Positions 61,701 through 64,000 of a stretch of 64,000 bases of DNA are shown piece by piece (position 1 is the first letter of the stretch; each line of letters begins with the position of its first letter). A program made the translations under genes and the position numbers. The stretch lies in NCBI GenBank assembly GCA_964449455.1, contig CAYUYV010000001.1:1-64000 (forward strand). Direction: 5' to 3'. The notes under the pieces were generated by a model. It was not told where the DNA came from and made no database searches. It worked only from the letters and a program-made list of their open reading frames with translations. This stretch comes from CAYUYV01 sp964449455. GTDB taxonomy: Bacteria > Pseudomonadota > Alphaproteobacteria > JAJFIK01.

Positions 61701-63843
61701 CGAAAATCGTTCCGCCATCGGCTCTGAGAGTCGTGGCCGCATCGACCCGGGTCTCTGGCCCCAGAAAGCGGATCTGACCGGCCATCGGGGCGTTGTCGAG
61801 ACGGCCAAGATCCGTGTCCCCCATGAGCTCAAGATCGCCAAGCAGATTGCGGACAACAAGACTTTCGGCGCCGAGGGCGCCTGCAATGGTGAGGTCCTCG
61901 CCGCCTGAGATGTCCAGGACGCCGCCACCGGTCAGCGCAGCGATCGTTATGGTGCCGGCCGCACCATTCTCGGACAATGCATTGAGGCCGAGGTCAAACC
62001 CGCCGGCGTCGATCTGGGGCAGGCGGATGGCCGCACCCGGTGCCGTGATTGTCGTATCACCCGTCAGTGTCGTGGCGCCGGCAAGGCTCACGGGGCCGCC
62101 ATCCGTGTTCCAATCACCACCCAGAAAGATGGCGTCGGCGGCGGCAAAGCTGATGGCACCAAGCGTGGTGATGGACGCGCTATCAATGATCCGTGCTTGG
62201 ACATTAGTCTCGTCAAGGGCGATCTGACTGCCAACCGGCCCGCCGAAAAGGACAGTTCCCGCACCGGCATCGATTGAAAGACCAAGGGGCAGGTCGGAAC
62301 TGATGATCGCTTCGCGCCCGTCAAGCGTGTTGAGGAACCTTATGTCGCCGCCGCCTGACCCAATGCGGACCGAATTGGTCAGCTCCACGGGGCCACCGAA
62401 GATCAGATCCCGTCCGGCTGTTTCGATTGTGCCGCCCAACCCTATGGTGCCCCCGTCGATGGTGAGGCTGTTAAAGGGGCGGCCATCCAGGTTCAGCCCA
62501 CCAATTTCGGCAGGAGCGGATCCTGCGGAAAGGCGCAGATCCGGCGTGACCAGGCGATCCAGATCCGCCGTGGACAGGGTGAGCCGTTGTCCGCTGCCAA
62601 GGGCATTGGCCCCGGTGCTCAAACCTGTCGCGGGACTGAAGGTCTCAACTGCGATGGTTGGAGCGGTCAGGGAGGCGTTGAGGTCGAGACTGTCAGTCTC
62701 CAGAGTGAGAGACTGGCCTGCGGCGTCCACCGGACCGTCGACCTCTATGCGGGGGGCGGAGAGGGCGGCTGTGCCATTATCGCCTTCCGTGGCAAGGCCT
62801 TCTGTACTGATACTGAGCGTTTCTGCGGCCTCCAGCGTCACTGCATCGCCTTGGATCTGGGCGCCCGCCAGGGTGACGGTTTCGCCGCGCACATCGACAC
62901 CGCCGCCGGCTGCCTCGAATGCGCCGGTGACGGACACGGCGCCCGACGGACCGCCATCAAGCACGATGGCGCCATTTTCCATCCGTACAGTGCGCGCCTC
63001 GACAATGCCATCCATGGCGATGACCGTGTCCACCACATCAGCGGCGGCTCGGGCGGTCATCAGCACACGGCCACCATCGGCACTCAAGGTTCCCGTGTTG
63101 GAGACGAGGGCTTCGCCATCAGGCGCGGATTCGGCCACCACGCTGCCCGTATCGAAGGTGATCAGGCCATCCCCATAAAGATCGAGCGTGAAGCTCTGGG
63201 CGCCGCCGAGTGCCACCCGCCCAAGCTCGGCAACGATGAGGCCACTGTTTTCGACACCAGGCGCCACCAGGGCCGCAATGCCGGCGTCCCGCACAGTGAT
63301 GGTGCCCTGATTGACAATGCCGGTGCCCGGAACCTCCGATGGAATGGTGAAAGCGTAGCGGCCGGCCATAAAGTCTTCATTGGCAATGTCCGCTGTCGTT
63401 GCGACCAGTCCGTGGACGTCAATCTCCGCCGTTGGACCGAACAGAATGCCGGCCGGGTTGATCAGGAATACGGTACCGTCGGCCGTCAGGGTGCCAAAGA
63501 GTTCGGACAGTGCGCCGCCTGTCACGCGATTGAGGGCGACGGCATCCGGCGAGCCCTGAATGAAGCGCGCCGTCTCTCCCCGGCCCAGGGAAAAGCTGTC
63601 CCAATCGATAATGACCCGGCCGCTCGTCTGCTCAATCACGGTGGTCATGGCATCTGGCGCGGAGATGGCCGCGTCACCGGCCACAACCGTACCGCCTTGC
63701 GGGCCGGCAAGGGCGGGAGAGGCAAGGGCCATCAGCACGGGCAGGAGCGCGGTTGTCCCCATGACGGCCGCCTTGAAGCGGGTGCCGTGCCATGCCGCCG
63801 GTTGGCGGAGATCAGGCTCAGAACTGGGCAGTGAAGCGCACAT
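58718..63843 (-). CDS. Filamentous haemagglutinin-like TpsA exoprotein (interrupted by an assembly gap)
   Basis: A two-partner secretion exoprotein of about 1,668 residues once the gap is closed. It begins with a long signal region (cleavage after ALASPALAG) and a TPS domain: TVIEQTSGRVIIDWDSFSLG, then LFGTLTADGTVFLINPAGIL and FGPTAEIDVHGLVATT. The rest is a beta-helix of short repeats of the form F-x-G-P-V-x-A-x-x-L. The same 19 bases flank the 100-N gap (61264-61282 and 61383-61401); joining there restores one frame. The start at 63843 overlaps the TpsB stop by 26 bases; ATG 63762 is an alternative. The C-terminus is acidic. It is exported through the TpsB pore; function probably adhesion or surface structure (inference). 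Confidence 0.85.
61264..61401. repeat. Identical 19-bp sequence on both sides of an assembly gap
   Basis: tcaccgtgtcggcgctcac lies at 61264-61282 and again at 61383-61401. The contig ends overlap and can be merged in frame, or a tandem repeat has been collapsed. Confidence 0.9.
61283..61382. other. Assembly gap of 100 N inside the TpsA gene
   Basis: Exactly 100 N, flanked by identical 19-base sequences. Confidence 0.98.
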
Positions 63844-64000
63844 AGGCCTGGTTCCGTGTGTCAAATTCGGGGCCCGAGCCGAAGCTTTCCCCATGGGCAT
63901 ATTCAAGGTCGAGAAACAGCTCCGTCCAGGGAACGGGTCGCAGATTGGTGCGGATGCCGGCCCCTGTGGACCAGAGAGATGTTTGCGGCGGGAAGCCCTC
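63818..64000 (-). CDS. TpsB-type outer-membrane transporter, C-terminal end (partial)
   Basis: The last 60 residues of a protein running off the right edge of the window. The frame reads TSLWSTGAGIRTNLRPVPWT then ELFLDLEYAHG and ends QAYVRFTAQF, with alternating residues and a C-terminal Phe as expected for the last strands of a FhaC/ShlB-type beta-barrel. Its position directly before, and overlapping by 26 bases, a TPS exoprotein gene supports this. It would be the pore through which the TpsA protein is secreted. Confidence 0.7.
   Translation of the reverse strand, partial: EGFPPQTSLWSTGAGIRTNLRPVPWTELFLDLEYAHGESFGSGPEFDTRNQAYVRFTAQF

Overview
The window is a high-GC chromosomal segment of an alphaproteobacterium. 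The class call rests on flagellar genes typical of that class: FlaF, FlbT, a DUF1217 protein, a DUF6468 protein, a MotE-type chaperone and an orphan OmpR-type regulator resembling FtcR/Rem. I cannot name the genus from sequence alone. Four runs of exactly 100 N (3276-3375, 8262-8361, 48538-48637, 61283-61382) are assembly gaps. All lie beside short tandem duplications.

Region 1 (1-10.9 kb) is metabolic and envelope material. It holds a pair of co-directional acyl-CoA dehydrogenases, a class 3 lipase lipoprotein, a small exported protein, a large exported protein with three internal repeats and a Tyr/Gly-rich tail, a nitronate monooxygenase, a Sel1-like lipoprotein and a decayed gene.

Region 2 (10.9-45.3 kb) is one uninterrupted flagellar supercluster in alternating operons. 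In order: fliK-flgD (+); a FliL-like gene, flgH, flgA, flgG, flgF (-); an unknown exported protein with motA, motB, flgE, flgK, flgL (+); an FtcR/Rem-like regulator (-); flgI, flgJ, a FlgN-like gene, flagellin, flaF, flbT, a DUF1217 gene (+); fliI (-); flgB, flgC, fliE, fliQ, flhA, fliR, flhB (+); motE, a DUF6468 gene, fliM, fliL (-); fliF, fliH, fliN, fliP, fliG (+). Together these encode the MS and C rings, most of the export gate, rod, L and P rings, hook, hook-filament junction, filament, motor stator and local regulators. fliJ, fliO, fliD and fliS are not recognisable here.

Region 3 (45.3-55.5 kb) is oxidative metabolism plus signalling. It holds a Baeyer-Villiger type flavin monooxygenase, a membrane class III nucleotide cyclase, a CYP153-like cytochrome P450, a decayed Kef-type potassium efflux locus, a small membrane protein divergent from an XRE regulator, and an acyl-CoA synthetase. 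With the acyl-CoA dehydrogenases this suggests a life using alkanes, fatty acids or similar hydrophobic substrates (inference).

Region 4 (55.7-64.0 kb) is a two-partner secretion operon on the minus strand. It contains the 3' end of an outer-membrane TpsB transporter, a haemagglutinin-like TpsA exoprotein interrupted by an assembly gap, and a translationally overlapping lipoprotein with TPR-like repeats and a CHAT protease domain. Other points of note are EF-hand/dockerin-like loops inside the flagellin, a response regulator without its phospho-acceptor aspartate, two FliL-like proteins, and an acyl-CoA dehydrogenase pair that looks like an obligate heteromer.
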